Shown: positions 1-10,700 of the stretch, one piece after another
Layout: every line of letters starts with the position of its first letter
Position numbering within the stretch: the first letter of the stretch is position 1
Position numbers and translations under genes: made by a program
Origin: a virus
DNA length: 37,130 nucleotides
Reading direction: 5' to 3' (one strand)
Virus record (IMG/VR): IMGVR_UViG_3300033182_000891
Location: 1 to 37,130 of that record
The notes under the pieces: generated by a model
What the model was told of the DNA's origin: nothing
What the model saw: the letters and a program-made list of their open reading frames with translations, nothing else
Databases searched by the model: none

Positions 1-2
1 CT

Positions 3-938
3 TTTAGTAACGGTGCAACAGCTACAATTGCAAAAGTTGACCAACCAACAGCAACATCAACTGTAACAGCAGTTGCAGATACAGCTGGTACTTTTGTAAA
101 TGAAGATGGCCATATTTCAGATGACGCAATGAGAATACAAGATAGTTTATACTATCAGGACTTTTCATATGTTATTAAAGTTGGTCGTGCAATTAATGAC
201 TGGCGAGATTCATTTAAATCAACTATGCACACTTCAGGTTTTTACTTTACAGGTCAAGTGAACATTGAAAGTCAAATTAGTGCTCAGATTTCACAACCAG
301 TTGAAGGTATCATATCAGGTATTTCAGAAAGTCCAATTTACGGAGTAATTAGTCAATTGTTCTCTACTATATTTGGTAGAAGATTAGGAACAACAGATGA
401 CGGCACATCACTAAGAAGTAATCCAGAATTAGGTGTGGATCCTGATTTTGATGATAGTACAAGTGAACACTTTACACCTAACACAAGAGATATTACACTA
501 AGAAGAATTTACACAATTAGATTAAGTCAACAAAGTACATTATATAATATTACAACTAGAGGCTCTGAACATTTACTAGGTTATGCTTATGGTGGACCTA
601 CAATGAAAAGATTAGATATGTACACTAATCCATTTTCATCAAGTAATATGTATTCAGGAACACATACATATGCTCAGACAACGGCTATTGCAGGTAGTAT
701 AAATGGTACTAACAGATATATTTCTCCTATGAAAATGGCCAATTGGGCTGAACACAGAGTAACTGGTTTTCAAAGTACAATAGATGGTGAGAGATTTCAA
801 ATAAATGAATATAATATTGACCAGATGAAACAACCGTTAGCAATACCAACGGAAGTAATAGTAACAGCGCCTGCTACATCATTTGACCAGACAGATATAA
901 CATTTGATACATCTGGAACAACTTTTGACGCAACATAA
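3..938 (+). CDS. Large baseplate-region virion structural protein, C-terminal part (5' truncated)
   Basis: The reading frame is open from base 3, so this is the last 311 or so residues of a longer protein; the first internal ATG at 129 is not the real start. The residues around SLYYQDFSYVIKVGRAIN and the following NDWRDSF / MHTSGFYF stretch resemble a conserved region of large uncharacterised virion proteins that lie just before gp8 in marine T4-like phages. In T4 the gene before gp8 is gp7, so a gp7-like wedge role is a positional guess. The tail of the protein is rich in Thr, Ser and Asp with no obvious motif. A late promoter word follows 12 bases after the stop. Confidence 0.6.
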   Translation, partial: FSNGATATIAKVDQPTATSTVTAVADTAGTFVNEDGHISDDAMRIQDSLYYQDFSYVIKVGRAINDWRDSFKSTMHTSGFYFTGQVNIESQISAQISQPVEGIISGISESPIYGVISQLFSTIFGRRLGTTDDGTSLRSNPELGVDPDFDDSTSEHFTPNTRDITLRRIYTIRLSQQSTLYNITTRGSEHLLGYAYGGPTMKRLDMYTNPFSSSNMYSGTHTYAQTTAIAGSINGTNRYISPMKMANWAEHRVTGFQSTIDGERFQINEYNIDQMKQPLAIPTEVIVTAPATSFDQTDITFDTSGTTFDAT

Positions 939-950
939 TAGATTAACTTG

Positions 951-958
951 TATAAATA
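951..958 (+). promoter_or_regulatory. T4-type late promoter (TATAAATA)
   Basis: Exact TATAAATA word in the gap after the first CDS, 24 bases before the ATG at 983. It matches the late promoter of T4 and the NATAAATA motif reported for cyanomyoviruses. The spacing leaves room for a short leader with an AGAG ribosome site. Confidence 0.7.
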
Positions 959-982
959 TTAGGGAAATTAAGAGAGTAATCA

Positions 983-1744
983 ATGGCAAAACAAACAATA
1001 AATGTAGGTACTTCAGCAGATGACGGCACAGGTTCTACTATTAGAGCTGGTGGCCAGATAATCAACGCTAATTTTGATGAAATTTATGCTACTTTTGGTG
1101 ATAATACAAATTTAAGTTCTACTGTATTAACAATTGTTGATGAAAGTTCAACAGAGTCAACAATATCATTTGGTGAAAGACTTGCAATTACAGGTGGTAC
1201 AAACTTAACATCAACTGTATCTGGTGACTCTGTCAATGTTACTTTAAATAGTACAATTACTGGTTTAACAAGTGTTCAAACAGAAACATTAACAAATGCT
1301 TCGGGCAATTTACTAGTAAATAGTGCGACAAACATAACAGAATTTAGAGGTGATGGTTCTTCAGTTGAAGGCCAAATTAAATTAAACTGCCATGCTAATA
1401 CACATGGTCAAACAATTAAACCTCAACCTCATAGTGCTGGTGTTACAAACACTATGTTATTACCACAAGGTAGTAACTCAACATTAGTTTCAGAGATTGC
1501 AACGCAAACTCTAACAAATAAAACAATTGGCGTAGGTCAATTAACTTGCAATACAAGAGCATATACTGGTGACGGTTCAACAGTTGCATTTACAGTAACA
1601 AACGGTCAAACAGTACAAAATGTTTTGGTGTTCATTAATGGTGTTTTCCAGAGACCGACAACAGATTTTACAATCTCTGGAACTACATTAACTTTTGGTA
1701 CAGCTCCTGTAACGGCGGATACAATAACAATTAAGGAACTGTAA
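983..1744 (+). CDS. Modular tail-fibre-like structural protein
   Basis: 253 residues. The N-terminus (INVGTSADDGTGSTIRAGGQ, residues 6-25, then INANFDEIYATF) is a motif common at the start of phage fibre or baseplate-decorating proteins. Residues 48-90 are a beta module of the form LTIVDESST...SGDSVNVTL that recurs in the proteins at 25005 and 27303. Residues 192-253 are a second module (YTGDGST..FTV...VFINGVFQRPTTDFT) that recurs twice in the protein at 27303. A TLTNKTI motif near residue 176 is shared with the 25005 protein. Inferred role: virion fibre or adaptor. No enzyme motif is seen. It is preceded by a late promoter at 951. Confidence 0.65.
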   Translation: MAKQTINVGTSADDGTGSTIRAGGQIINANFDEIYATFGDNTNLSSTVLTIVDESSTESTISFGERLAITGGTNLTSTVSGDSVNVTLNSTITGLTSVQTETLTNASGNLLVNSATNITEFRGDGSSVEGQIKLNCHANTHGQTIKPQPHSAGVTNTMLLPQGSNSTLVSEIATQTLTNKTIGVGQLTCNTRAYTGDGSTVAFTVTNGQTVQNVLVFINGVFQRPTTDFTISGTTLTFGTAPVTADTITIKEL

Positions 1745-1750
1745 TAAATA
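1743..1750 (+). promoter_or_regulatory. Possible late promoter word (AATAAATA)
   Basis: NATAAATA word overlapping the stop codon of the previous gene. Only 10 bases separate it from the ATG at 1761, so a transcript from it would have a very short leader. It may serve the gene weakly or be chance in AT-rich DNA. Confidence 0.35.
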
Positions 1751-1760
1751 GGAAAGTAAA

Positions 1761-3218
1761 ATGACAAACAAAATTAAAGAATCAAATATATCTGATGGTG
1801 CAGTAACTTCCGATAAGATTGCGCCAGGTACAATTGCAAACGATAGACTTGCAGGTTCTATCTCAAATGATAAATTAGCAGGCTCTATTGCAAATGCTAA
1901 ATTAGCAAATTCAAGTATTACAATTAACGGCACATCAATTGCCTTAGGTGCAAGTGGTAACATTGTAGCAGGTACAGACTGGCAAGCAGTTGTAACCGCT
2001 GATGGTTCTACTGCTACAACAGCAAGTGCTGGTGAAGGATATTTTATTGACACCACTTCAAACGCACATACAATCAATTTACCAGCGTCACCATCACAAG
2101 GTGATGAAGTACATATTATTGATTATGCTGGTAAATTTGGAACAAATAATGTAACTGTAGGAAGAAATTCAAGCAATATTGATGGTGCAGCTAGTGACGC
2201 TACATTATCAACAAATAGATTAAGTATAAGATTTGTTTATATAGATTCAACTCAAGGTTGGAGAGCGATATTAGATGATGTTGCCACAGTTTATGCTGAA
2301 GAATTTATTTCCGCTACAGGTGGTACGGTATCAACTGTAAACACAGATTATAAAGTTCATGTATTTAATTCATCAAGTACATTTGTTGTATCATCAGGAC
2401 AAGGTACAAAAGCTACTGTTGATTATTTGGTTGTTGCAGGTGGCGGCGGCGGTGGAGGAAATCCAGCCGGCGGTAACCCAGCTGGCGGCGGAGGCGGTGC
2501 AGGTGGTTATAGAGAATCACATTCAGCACCAGTTTCAGGTTCATATACAGCAAGTCCTTTAGCAACAACAACAGGCATACAATTATCTCCTGGAACTTAT
2601 CCTGTTACAGTTGGTGCAGGAGGTTCACTTGGTGGAAATAGTTCAGGTGGTGATTCTGTTTTTAGCACAATTACATCATCAGGTGGTGGTGACGGCGGTG
2701 CAAATCCTGGCGCTGGAGGAACTTATGTCGGTCAAGACGGAGGTTCTGGAGGAGGCGCAGGCGGAAACGGAGGACCTTCTTGCTTTGCAGGAGGTACAGG
2801 AAATACTCCACCTGTAAGTCCATCTCAAGGTTTTCCAGGAGGCGGCACAAACGGAGGTGGTCCAGGCGCACAAGGTGATACAATGGGTGGAGGCGGCGGT
2901 TCAACAGAAGCTGGCGCTAATGCTAACCCACCAGGTACAGCTTCAGGTAGAGGTGGTGCTGGTACAGCGTCTGCTATTACAGGAACATCTACAAGTTATG
3001 CAGGCGGTGGCGGTGGCGGCGGCCGTTCATGTAATGGTGTTTGTAGTGGTGCAGCTAGTCCTTGTGGAACAGGCGGTGAAGGTGGAGGACATCCTAGTGC
3101 TCAACCTGTAACTGGAGATACAAACACAGGTGGTGGCGGTGGCGGCACTCAATCAAATGGAACAACTGGTGGTGCTGGTGGTTCTGGTGTCGTAGTAATT
3201 AGATATAAGTTTCAATAA
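1761..3218 (+). CDS. Glycine-rich adhesin-like tail fibre protein, copy A
   Basis: 485 residues, first of eight paralogues. Residues 11-60 carry repeats of the type GSIxNxKLA. Residues 74-142 form the conserved beta domain starting DWQAVVTADGST and containing INLPASPSQGD. Residues 182-212 hold the ISATGGT...YKVHVF strand region. From about 221 (VDYLVVAGGGG) the chain is polyglycine-type and matches the phage glycine-rich domain family (probably Pfam Gly_rich_2). The invariant NTPPVSP lies at 348-354. The end is GGSGVVVIRYKFQ. Copies A and G share SSSTF and KFQ where the other six have GCF and YQ. Cysteines at 341, 424, 428 and 435 are in the glycine region. Likely role: receptor-binding fibre tip; the exact virion position is unknown. 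Confidence 0.75.
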   Translation: MTNKIKESNISDGAVTSDKIAPGTIANDRLAGSISNDKLAGSIANAKLANSSITINGTSIALGASGNIVAGTDWQAVVTADGSTATTASAGEGYFIDTTSNAHTINLPASPSQGDEVHIIDYAGKFGTNNVTVGRNSSNIDGAASDATLSTNRLSIRFVYIDSTQGWRAILDDVATVYAEEFISATGGTVSTVNTDYKVHVFNSSSTFVVSSGQGTKATVDYLVVAGGGGGGGNPAGGNPAGGGGGAGGYRESHSAPVSGSYTASPLATTTGIQLSPGTYPVTVGAGGSLGGNSSGGDSVFSTITSSGGGDGGANPGAGGTYVGQDGGSGGGAGGNGGPSCFAGGTGNTPPVSPSQGFPGGGTNGGGPGAQGDTMGGGGGSTEAGANANPPGTASGRGGAGTASAITGTSTSYAGGGGGGGRSCNGVCSGAASPCGTGGEGGGHPSAQPVTGDTNTGGGGGGTQSNGTTGGAGGSGVVVIRYKFQ

Positions 3219-3222
3219 TGAG

Positions 3223-3230
3223 TATAAATA
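3223..3230 (+). promoter_or_regulatory. T4-type late promoter (TATAAATA)
   Basis: Exact TATAAATA in the gap before gp8, 25 bases upstream of its ATG at 3256. The leader contains AAAAGGAAAAAAGAG as a purine-rich ribosome site. Confidence 0.7.
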
Positions 3231-3255
3231 GTTAAAAGGAAAAAAGAGAAAAATT

Positions 3256-4716
3256 ATGCCGGCGATTATAACAAACAAATTTAGAAGACATAACGCTCAA
3301 CAATTTGTTGAATCTTTCAGCGAAACAGCGAATACTGTCTATTACATGGGTTTAGGTCGTCCTCAAGCGTATGCTACATCTACAAGAGGTGATAGTAGAA
3401 CAGAAAATGAGGGAACAGACACTACACCTTTAACACCAGTTGATTCAATCGGAGATGAGTTTTATTACTTTGACGATTTATTAGCTGCAAAAAGAATTAC
3501 AAGCTCAGATGTTTCTTTTGCAATACCAAGAAGAAACTGGACAACAGGTACAGTTTACGATTATTACAGACATGATTACGGCAATAGAATTACAGGCACA
3601 ACAACTACTCAGTCGGCGAATAGTGGTGCTACTAATTTATTTGACGCAACTTTCTATGTACTAAACAGTAACAACAATGTTTACAAATGTTTAGATAATA
3701 ATGGTAATGCAAACTCAACTGTTGAACCAACAGGAACATCAACATCTATTTTAACAACAGGTGATGGTTACAAATGGAAATATATGTACTCATTATCTGC
3801 TTCACAACAAGTTAACTTTTTATCAACTGACTTTATGGCAGTTGCAACAGACTCAACTGTTTCAGCGGCTGCGACAGATGGTGCAGTTAACATTGTAAAA
3901 ATTAAAACTGCTGGTTCAGGCGGTGCAGACGGCACACATACAGGCGTTGCAATTAGAGGTGACGGTTCAAGTGGTGAATGTTCAGTTACAGTTTCATCTG
4001 GTGCAGTAACAGCCGTTACAGTTACCAATGTAGGTTCAGGTTACACTTATGCTTATATTAGAGTTGCAGACATTGTAGCTGCAGGTGCGACAAGTTTAAC
4101 AGGTACAGAATTAGATTGTATTATTGAACCAAAAGGCGGTCACGGATTTAATGCAGTAGATGAGTTAGGTGGTTTCTTTGTAATGACAAACACTAACTTT
4201 GAAGGTGCAGAAACTTCAAACTCTGGTGACTTTACAACATCAAACGATTTTAGACGAGTATGTATCATTAAGGATCCAGACTCAGGAGGTTCAGCGGCAA
4301 CAGCTACAACACTTAGAGGTGTAAAAGCAATTTTAACAGCTGCAGGTTCAGGTAGTTTTACCGTTGATGAAAAAATTACTCAGGCAACAACTGGTGCCGT
4401 AGGTAAAGTTGTAGAACACGACACAACAAACAACATTTTATATTATATGCAAACTAGATTTAATAATGCAGGACTTGACAGTAACGGTAACCTAACAGCG
4501 TTCTCAGGTGCAAACACAATTACAGGTGCAGATTCAGGAGTGACAAGAACACCATCAACTTCTACAAGTACAGTTGACAATGTTTCATTTACTTCAGGTT
4601 ATGCAACTGCTGAATTGGATGCTGATAGTGGTGATGTTATCTACGCAGAAAACAGAGCGCCAATTACAAGAGCTTCAGACCAAACAGAAAATGTTAAACT
4701 AGTTATTGAATTTTAA
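3256..4716 (+). CDS. 8: gp8 baseplate wedge subunit
   Basis: 486 residues against 334 in T4. Several T4 gp8 landmarks appear in the same order: ITNKFR near the start, GLGRPQAY (T4 FGRSEPW), TPVDS (PTDSV), AIPRRNW (VIPRRDW), GDGYKWKYMY (GDGYVWEYLF), and the end YAENRAPITRASDQTENV (T4 MENRPPIIMAMDQTEEI). The extra length lies mainly in the second half, between about residues 205 and 450, where Gly/Thr/Ala-rich beta sequence has been added. In T4, gp8 dimers are part of each baseplate wedge and contact gp7 and gp10. It has its own late promoter upstream and precedes the giant protein by 11 bases. Confidence 0.85.
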   Translation: MPAIITNKFRRHNAQQFVESFSETANTVYYMGLGRPQAYATSTRGDSRTENEGTDTTPLTPVDSIGDEFYYFDDLLAAKRITSSDVSFAIPRRNWTTGTVYDYYRHDYGNRITGTTTTQSANSGATNLFDATFYVLNSNNNVYKCLDNNGNANSTVEPTGTSTSILTTGDGYKWKYMYSLSASQQVNFLSTDFMAVATDSTVSAAATDGAVNIVKIKTAGSGGADGTHTGVAIRGDGSSGECSVTVSSGAVTAVTVTNVGSGYTYAYIRVADIVAAGATSLTGTELDCIIEPKGGHGFNAVDELGGFFVMTNTNFEGAETSNSGDFTTSNDFRRVCIIKDPDSGGSAATATTLRGVKAILTAAGSGSFTVDEKITQATTGAVGKVVEHDTTNNILYYMQTRFNNAGLDSNGNLTAFSGANTITGADSGVTRTPSTSTSTVDNVSFTSGYATAELDADSGDVIYAENRAPITRASDQTENVKLVIEF

Positions 4717-4727
4717 GAGGGAAATAA

Positions 4728-7700
4728 ATGCCAAGTCCAACTGACTTTAACCTCACGCCTTATTATGATGACTTTACAGAGTCAAAGAAGTTCCATAGAG
4801 TTCTTTTTAGGCCGTCATTTGCAGTACAGGCGAGAGAGTTAACACAATCACAAACGATTTTACAAAATCAGATTGAAAGAGTATCTGACCACCTTTTCAA
4901 ACAAGGTGCAATGATTATTCCTGGTCAAGTAGGCCTTGATATTAAATACTATGCAGTTAAATTATCTGCTAAATCTTTATCAACATTAAGTAGTTATAAT
5001 AATGTACAAGTTACTGGTGCAACTTCAGGTGTTGTTGCAACAATTATTAATACAGTTGCTACTGACGGTACAGACCCGGATACTGTTTATGTAAAATATG
5101 AAAAAACAGGTACAAATAATACAACTGCTCAATTTTCAGATGGCGAAACTTTAAACTGTACAGTAGATAGTGCAGCTGCTACTTTAACAGTAGATACAAC
5201 TGCTGTAGGTTCTGCTGTATCTGTAAAACAAGGTGTTTATTATATAAATGGTTTTCATGTTCAAGTTACAGACCAAACTTTAATCTTAGACAAATACACA
5301 GCTACACCTAGTTATAGAGTTGGATTTTCAATTACAGAATCATTTGTAACACCAAATGATGACTCAAGTTTAAATGATAACGCAGCTGGCACTTCAAATG
5401 TAAATGCTCCAGGCGCTCACAGATTTAAAATAGAATTAACATTAGCTAAGAAAACTTTAACAAGTACCGAAGATTCAAACTTCTTTGAAGTAATGAGAGT
5501 TGAAGATGGTGTTGTTACATCACAAGTTAGAGCTACAGAATATAATATCTTAGAAGACACTTTAGCAAGAAGAACATTTGACGAATCAGGTGATTATGTT
5601 TTAACTAATCCTGATTTTGATGTAAGAGAACATTTAATTTCAGGTAACAATAGAGGTATCTATACTTCAGGAAACGGTGGTACAGAATCTAAATTAGCAG
5701 TTGGTGTTTCACCATTTAAAGCATATGTTTCAGGTTATGAGGCAGATGTTTTAACAACTCAATATGTTGATGTAGATAAAGCAAGAGATTTTGATACTGC
5801 TAATAATAATAAAACAAGATTTAATTTAAAAAATTTCGTAAATGTAAATAATGTTTATGGTTCTCCAGATATTGGATTTGTTTCTGGTGATGTTGAAGCA
5901 TTTAAAACTATTAACTTATATGATACAGCTACTGCTGTTAGAGGTACTGAACAATCAACAGTAGGTACAACTGTACCACAAATTGGTCGTGCAAAATCTC
6001 GTGGTTTTGAATATGTATCAGGAACAGAAACAAATGACATTTATGCTACAACAGGCATTTACAGACATTATATTTTTGATGTAGAATTATTTACACATTT
6101 ACATTTAACAACTTCAGCCTCATTTACGACTGGTGAAATTGTATCAGGTGCAACTTCAGGTGCAACAGGTGTTGTACAAGGCATTACAACAACAAGTTCT
6201 TTAACAGGTATGACTTGTTCAGTTGTTGGCGCTCCTGATGGTGCAGGTGTATTTACAAAAAATGGCCATGGTTTTGCTGATGGTCAACAAGTAAATGTAT
6301 CAGGTGGTACAATGCAAGTTGATTCATCTGCTTATACTGAAGGTGTTTACACAATTAGAAATGCAACAACAAATACTTTTGAATTATATGATGGTTCAAG
6401 TCCAGTTGTTGTTACATCTTTTTCATCTTCACCTACATTTGAACACACAACTTTAGTTGTAGCAAATGTAAAAGGTACTTTTAGTGCTGGCGAAGTCGTA
6501 TCTGGTCAAACATCAAATACTAGCGGTACTATTCAATCAAATATTTTAGGTAGAAAAGGTGTTGAGTTAAAAGATGTTACTGCTGTAAAACAAATTGGTA
6601 TGGCAGGTTCTCCAACTTATACAGCTGATACTGATTTAACATCTACTTACGGTACAAACGAAACTATTACAGGTAATATTTCAGTTGCTAACTCAGACGC
6701 TACAGTTTTTGGTAAAGGTACATTTTTTGAAACAGCTTTAAAAATTGGTGACTCTGTAACATTTACAAATGACGCAGGTGGCACAGTTACAGGCATTGTA
6801 AAATATATTGTATCTGATAATGAATTAGAATTGACAGCAAATGTTGGTGCTTCAGATGTTACTACTGCTGGTATTTTAAGTACAAGAAGAGCTAAGTTAC
6901 AAAATCCAGAAAATAATATTTCTATTTTTAAATTACCTAATGATACAATTAAAACTTTAAAAACAACCAACAATGGTGGTGCTACAGATACAAACTTTAA
7001 TGTAAGAAGACACTTTACAGGAACATTATCATCAAATGGTGATGTAACAATTACTGCTGGAACAAACGAAACATTTGCAGCCTTAGCTACAGATGATTTT
7101 ACTGTTTCAATTATGACTACCGGTTCTGGTGGTACAGGTGCAGTTGGTGATGTATTAAATTTAGAAGGTAATAACCACGAAGGTGACGCAATATTTACAA
7201 GAGGTGGTTCTCCAACAGGTAAAACTTTAACACTTGACTTTGGTGCAAACTTTCAAGGTCACAAAGTAAAAATTCTTGCAACAATTCAAAGAACAGTTGC
7301 TGGTTCAAAAACAAAAACTTTAAATAGTAATTCAACAGTTGCCGTTTCATCTCAAACTACAATTGAAAGTGGAGTGATTGGTTTAGGAAAAGCAGATATT
7401 TACAAAATAAACAATGTTTATATGGCTGCTGACTTTAGCACAGCTGCTACTTCAAGTGATACAGACATTACAAGTAGATTTGATTTAGATACTGGTCAAA
7501 GAGATAACTATTATGATATTGGTAGACTAAGATTAAAACCTGGTGCAATTAGACCAACAGGTCGTTTATTAGTTGATTTTGATTTCTTCTCACATGGTTC
7601 AGGTGATTACTTTGATGTTGACTCTTATTCAGGTGTTGTTACTTACGAAAATATTCCAAGTTATATTTCAGATACAACTGGTGTAAAATATGAATTAAGA

Positions 7701-10700
7701 GATGTATTAGATTTTAGACCAAGAGTTGATGACGCAAGTACAATTGATTCAGGTTCAAGTGATAGAAGTTATGATGGCACAGGCGCTTCAACAGTTGATG
7801 TTGTAGAATTTAACTCAGATGTAACTACTGACTTTGAATTTTATCTAAACAGAATTGATAAAATTTTTATAACAAGATTTGGTTCAATTAAAGTTTTAAA
7901 AGGCGCTTCTGCTATTAATCCATTAGTGCCAGGCAATTTAGATGGTCATTTACATTTAGCTACATTGACAATACCTTCTTATACTTTAAATACAGCTGAT
8001 GTAATTGTTAAAAAAGAAGACAACAAACGATTTACAATGAGAGATATTGGTCGTTTGGAACAAAGAATTCAAAATGTTGAGTATTATACTCAATTGTCTT
8101 TGTTAGAAGCTGACGCTCAATCTTTACAAATACAAGATACAGATGGTTTTGATAGATTTAAAAATGGATTTGTTGTAGATAATTTCTCAGGTCATAATGT
8201 TGGTGATGTGGGAAATAACGATTACAAATTATCAATTGATAGAAATAGAGGCGAAGCTAGAACAAGATTTAATGAGGATGTTGTAGAGTTAGAGGAAGTT
8301 GATGATGATTTAACAGCAATTGTGGCAGCTGATAGAACAGCAGCTAATTATCAAAAAACTGGTGATTTAATTACATTACCTTATACTGAAACTTCCGTAA
8401 TTGAACAACCATTTGCTACTAAAACAGAAAACTTAAATCCATTTCTAATATTTAATTGGATTGGTAATGTTGAATTAGACCCACCTTTAGATGAGTGGAA
8501 AGAAACGGAAAGAGCACCAGATTTATTAGTAAATTTAAATGGTGGTTTTGACCAACTTGCAAGAGAATTAGGATTAAATAGTTCAGCGACTTCTTCAATA
8601 CCTTTTGGTACTGAATGGAATGAATGGCAAGACCAATGGTCAGGTAATCCTAGAACAAACACATCAAGACAAGGTGATATGAGAATTACTACTACAAATG
8701 TTGATGTTGTTCAAACTAGAAGAGGTGTTAGAACAGATATAGTTCCTCAAACAGTTGTTCAAAGTTTTGGTGATAGAGTTTTAGGTGTAAACTTTGTACC
8801 ATTTATTAGAAGTAGAACAATTACATTTACTGGTAGAGGTTTAAGACCAAATACACAAGTTTATCCTTTCTTTGATGAACAAGCCATTACTGCTTATGTA
8901 ACACCAGATGGTGGTTCATTAGGCGGTAATTTAGTAACAGATACAAATGGCGCAGTTACAGGTACTTTTGCAATACCTGACCCAACTGTTGACGCAAATC
9001 CAAGATGGCGAACAGGTAAAAGAGTATTCAGACTTACAAGTTCATCAACAAATGCCGATTTAAATGCAGACAATGACGCTACTTCAGCAGAAGCTGATTA
9101 TGTTGCAAGAGGTTTACAAGAAACTGTGCAAGAAACAATTGTTTCTACAAGAGAAGCGAGAATTATTAGGTCAAGTGTTTCTGATAGTAGAAGAATTAAT
9201 CGTGTTGCAAATAGAACAGTACAGAGAATTGACCCACCACAAGATAGAGGCGGCGGCGGAGACCCGTTAGCACAAACTTTTGTTGTAAAAGAAGAAGATG
9301 GTATTTTTATTACATCACTCGATATTTTCTTTAAAACAAAATCATCAACAATTCCTGTAAGAGCAGAAATTAGAAATGTTGTAAATGGTTATCCAGGACC
9401 GGTTGTTTTACCTTTTGCTCAAAAATATTTAAATCCAAGTTCAGTAAATATTAGTGATGATGGTACAACAGCAACAACATTTACATTTGACTCACCTGTA
9501 TATTTACAAGACGGCGTTGAGTATTGTATAGTATTATATTCAGATTCATCCGACTATCAAGTTTATGTTGCAAGATTAGGTGATACACAAATTGGTTCTG
9601 ATAGAACAGTATCTAAACAACCAGCAACTGGTGTATTATTTAAATCAGCTAACAATAGAACATGGACTGCTGAACAAATGGAAGATTTAAAATTCAATAT
9701 GAAAAAGGCCGTGTTTAGCACAACAACAGGTACAGTTACACTTGCAAATAAAACTTTACCTTCAAAAACATTGGCAACAAATGGTATTAGAACATTTAAC
9801 GGCACAGGTTTAGTTAGAGTTTTCCATAAAAATCATGGTATGCACAGTACATCTGACAATGTAACAATTTCAGGTATTGCTTCAGGTACATACAATGGTA
9901 TTGCACACTCAGATATTAACGGAACATTTACAAGTATTTCTAATATTACTTTAGACAGTTACGATATTACAACTAGTGGAACGGCTACAGCTACAGGTGA
10001 TGTAGGTGGTTCTTCAATCGTTGCAACACAAAATAGATTGTTTGATGTTTTACAATTACAAATTGGTCATGTAGCACATCCAAATACATCTATTACATCA
10101 ACTTTAAGAACAACAACAGGTAAATCTGTACACGGTAGTGAAACAGCATTTAGTTTACAAGCAGCTAGTGACGCTCAAGCAGTTGTATTAAATGATAATA
10201 TTTACTTTAATGAACCAAAAATGATTGCAAGTGATATTAACCAAACAAACGAAATGTCTGGTAGTAAATCAATTGTATTAAATATGGTTTTAAGTACAAC
10301 AAATACAAACTTATCTCCTGTTATTGATTTAAAAAGAGTTAATGCTTTTGCAATTTCAAACAGATTAAATAATCCGACCGTATCATCAACAAACACATTT
10401 ACTGGTGATGGTTCAACAACAGCGTTTACATTAACAGGAACACCTGATAGTGCTCACATTATGGCTGTTAGAAAAGACGGTAAAAAATTACAACCAATTG
10501 ATGACTTTACAGTTTCAGGCACAACACTAACTTTAGATTCTGCTCCAGCAAGTGGTTCAAAAGTAGTTGCAAAAATTACAAATACAGTTGATTACGAAGA
10601 TGACACAGCAGTTGAAGGTGGTTCTACTGAGGGTGTTTACATTACAAAACCAATTAACTTAGCAAATCCATCTACAGCATTAGATGTTAGAATTGCAGCT

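Noticed and set aside
2359-3111. Several plus-strand frames in shifted register inside glycine-rich genes (also 16395-16601, 15277-15474, 34035-34244)
   Set aside because: Low-complexity Val/Gln/Leu-rich products caused by reading GGN repeats out of frame; no independent start signals, and the main frame is clearly coding.
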